The translations under genes were made by a program, and so were the position numbers. The notes beneath the pieces were generated by a model. The model was not told the DNA's origin. It searched no databases and worked only from the letters and a program-made list of their open reading frames with translations. This document shows, one piece after another, positions 62,157-64,000 of a DNA stretch of 64,000 nt. The stretch comes from DAISVY01 sp036826635 (GTDB lineage Bacteria > Zixibacteria > MSB-5A5 > GN15 > FEB-12), in contig DAISVY010000008.1 of assembly GCA_036826635.1 (NCBI GenBank), positions 128,415 to 192,414 on the forward strand. Reading direction: 5' to 3'. Every line of letters begins with the position of its first letter. The stretch's first letter is position 1.

Positions 62157-62214
62157 ATCAGAACAAACGTCATTTCTTTGGCGAGGGAGGGATTATGAAG
62201 AAAAAATCGCTTCA
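62157..62214 (+). repeat. 58-bp direct repeat, copy 1
   Basis: Identical to 63359-63416. It spans the untranslated leader, the GGGAGGG ribosome site, the ATG and six further codons of the gene at 62195. Confidence 0.95.
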
Positions 62215-63301
62215 AACATTCTTAAGAACATTCTGGAGTAGGCTCAGGATTGGCGGGAGGATAGCAGCAGGGGGTATTTGTCTTATATCACTGCTGATTC
62301 TCGGTGCCGGTAATTCTCTTGGGGCCAGCTACGAGGTAACCAGAGTAATAGAGGTCGGCCCGGCGGCTCAGGCCCTGGCCCACGGCTCCGTGAGATGGTC
62401 ACCCGACGGCACCAAGCTTGCCTATTTTGCCAACAACTACCTCATGACATCAGATACCCTCGGCAACAGCCGTGAGGTTGTGTTAATCCCGGACCTGTAT
62501 CCGTTTCGGGCGGAGTGGGTGTCAGACGATAAGATAGCGGTAAGCCTTCAGGACATGAGCCGCCAGTTTGACTCCGCTCTGTATCGCCTGGTTGTTTACA
62601 ATGTGAACACGGCTGAGGACACAATCGTAGAAGAGTACTGGCGAACTCGCAATTCCAACATGCCGGGGGATGTGTCTTTCGAAGGTCCGTATATTACGGT
62701 AGAAGGCAATGCCTATTACAAACTGACCACAATCACCGGTCAGAAAGAAGGCACGGATATTGAGAGACGAATGAGTTGTGTGATTCACATTGAATACAAA
62801 TCCTTTCCTTCTAATAAGGACGTTGTCACAAACGACCACGTGCTGAGTTGGCAAGGAGACGGACTGTACGAAGTTCCACTGTGGCAAGGGGATTCGACCC
62901 GTATAACCCCACGCAACCACCACGGCATCTTCAATGCCGTGAGCCCCGACAAATCGTACGTCGTCGACGGAGGATGTCTGATTAATACCAACGACAATAC
63001 CGTTATAAACCTGGACACAATTCCGAAACCCAGGCCAACGGGTGCGGTGGGATGCAGCTTCGACTACCCGTCATTCAATCCGAAGAACTCGGAAGTACTT
63101 GGCATTTACGGTTGTGATGATGAGGAAAAAGTCATCAGCTCATACCTTTGTATCTATGACTATTCCACAAACACATTTACGGACCTTGGTTCGTTGACGG
63201 GGATAGAGGGCGGTGCGGCGCCGATTTACGCACCCGATGGCAGAAAAATCGCGGTCAGGGCAAAGGGCAAAATCTACATCATCTACCGGGAGGAGAAGTG
63301 A
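62195..63301 (+). CDS. Secreted beta-propeller-like protein of unknown function
   Basis: 368 residues from ATG 62195 (GGGAGGG 5 bp upstream). An N-terminal Lys/Arg-rich run, then a hydrophobic signal segment (about 23-45). The mature protein has repeats like SVRWSPDGTKLAYFAN, FRAEWVSDDKIAVSLQD and GGAAPIYAPDGRKIAVRAKG, the pattern of WD40-like PD40 (TolB-type) propeller blades. Codon choice looks looser than in the housekeeping genes, and the gene faces away from xseA. A 9-bp hairpin follows its stop. Function unknown. Confidence 0.75.
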   Translation: MKKKSLQTFLRTFWSRLRIGGRIAAGGICLISLLILGAGNSLGASYEVTRVIEVGPAAQALAHGSVRWSPDGTKLAYFANNYLMTSDTLGNSREVVLIPDLYPFRAEWVSDDKIAVSLQDMSRQFDSALYRLVVYNVNTAEDTIVEEYWRTRNSNMPGDVSFEGPYITVEGNAYYKLTTITGQKEGTDIERRMSCVIHIEYKSFPSNKDVVTNDHVLSWQGDGLYEVPLWQGDSTRITPRNHHGIFNAVSPDKSYVVDGGCLINTNDNTVINLDTIPKPRPTGAVGCSFDYPSFNPKNSEVLGIYGCDDEEKVISSYLCIYDYSTNTFTDLGSLTGIEGGAAPIYAPDGRKIAVRAKGKIYIIYREEK

Positions 63302-63306
63302 TGGGA

Positions 63307-63328
63307 CAACGAGTTCTGCAACTCGTTG
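63307..63328 (+). other. Perfect 9-bp hairpin after 62195-63301
   Basis: CAACGAGTT (63307-63315) pairs with AACTCGTTG (63320-63328) around a 4-nt loop, 5 bp past the stop. No T-run. It is followed at once by TGGTATAAT (63327-63335), an extended -10 that may serve the next gene. Confidence 0.5.
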
Positions 63329-63358
63329 GTATAATCCACTCGCCGATTTCACGTTCGC

Positions 63359-63416
63359 ATCAGAACAAACGTCATTTCTTTGGCGAGGGAGGGATTATGA
63401 AGAAAAAATCGCTTCA
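63359..63416 (+). repeat. 58-bp direct repeat, copy 2
   Basis: Identical to 62157-62214; again leader, ribosome site, ATG and the next six codons. Confidence 0.95.
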
Positions 63417-64000
63417 GACCACGTACCGGGCGTTGGGCAACAGACCCAAGGCAACAAAGGTTTTGTGGGCGTTGCTGTTGGTGTTGACTTGTTGGCTACC
63501 AGCCGAGGCTGATGATAAACTTATCATCTCAGAGCGACGGATTTTGCATTTCTTCAGTTGGGACGTGAAGCCCATCTCTCTGCCTGACAGGGACGGACCA
63601 GCGGAACTGAAGGTGACATTCAAGGGGACGGATGAACTGGCAAGGTCATTCGACATTGGGTGGGGATCTCCTACTGATTCGCTTGTGATCGAAATCAGCA
63701 CCGAGGGAGGTTTAGTATACTCCGGCCCTGCAAAGCAGTCTATGTCCTATGAGGCTGATCGGGAATACGAACTAACACTAAGGGTAGAAATCCCGCCGGA
63801 TACAATGTCGGTGCTCCGGATTGTGGTAAGATGCGGTCGTCTCTCTGAGGACATGCCGCAGGCTTTTAACACCTTTGGGGATACTCTCAGCGTGTTTCGT
63901 GGGATACCTTCCAAGCCGTGGCGGCCGCGGAAACCGCAGAAGCCAGAGCGACGGGGGTATCCGATAGCGGGCGAGTTTCCATACAAAGACAGCCTGTACG
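63397..64000 (+). CDS. Secreted protein of unknown function, partial
   Basis: Open from ATG 63397 to the window end (201 codons seen). It starts MKKKSLQ, shared with the previous gene by the 58-bp repeat, then a signal peptide (KVLWALLLVLTCWLPAEA) probably cut after AEA. The mature part is beta-rich and not recognised. Near the visible end is a Pro/Lys/Arg-rich stretch (KPWRPRKPQKPERRGYP). Apart from the first seven residues it does not resemble its neighbour. Confidence 0.7.
   Translation, partial: MKKKSLQTTYRALGNRPKATKVLWALLLVLTCWLPAEADDKLIISERRILHFFSWDVKPISLPDRDGPAELKVTFKGTDELARSFDIGWGSPTDSLVIEISTEGGLVYSGPAKQSMSYEADREYELTLRVEIPPDTMSVLRIVVRCGRLSEDMPQAFNTFGDTLSVFRGIPSKPWRPRKPQKPERRGYPIAGEFPYKDSLY

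Overview
The window is a bacterial chromosome segment, densely coding and moderately GC-rich. From position 1 to about 62 kb nearly everything lies on the minus strand. It encodes a diderm cell: lipoproteins, a PorV/PorQ-type and a FadL-type outer-membrane barrel, and a PEGA/DUF5683-type protein. This mix is typical of the FCB superphylum. A candidate phylum such as Zixibacteria is my best guess, but it is an inference from protein flavour, not from a phylogeny.

Layout. 1-12.4 kb (minus): a sigma-54 response regulator cut by the window edge; a membrane-protein / fibronectin-III lipoprotein / PEGA-protein operon with its own promoter; an undecaprenyl-phosphate sugar transferase; a PorV-like barrel; a GH57 glycosidase with a TPR protein upstream and a DUF4870 protein downstream; and a FadL-like barrel. 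12.8-16.3 kb (plus): a secreted aspartyl-protease/PDZ protein and an ABC-F ATPase. 16.3-22.3 kb (minus): housekeeping genes plsY, gpsA, a MerR regulator, a glycosyltransferase, surE, a LOG-like protein, acyP and apt, punctuated by tRNA-Pro(GGG), tRNA-Pro(CGG) and tRNA-Arg(CCT).

22.5-56.7 kb (minus): one uninterrupted transcription/translation supercluster. In transcription order it runs tRNA-Gly, a lipoprotein gene, tRNA-Thr, tuf, rpmG, tRNA-Trp, secE, nusG, rplK-A-J-L, rpoB-C, rpsL-G, fusA, tuf, then the S10, spc and alpha operons down to rplQ and a strong terminator. The two tuf genes are identical over 1,221 bp and use codons unlike their neighbours. The most unusual gene here is rplV: its L22 protein carries an N-terminal domain clearly homologous to ribosomal protein S19, whose own complete gene lies directly upstream.

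56.8-62.0 kb (minus): the isoprenoid/DNA-repair operon xseA-xseB-ispA-dxs-nadK. 62.2-64 kb (plus): two secreted proteins of unknown function whose 5' leaders and first seven codons are an identical 58-bp repeat; the second runs off the window. No rRNA genes, insertion sequences, prophage or CRISPR arrays were seen.
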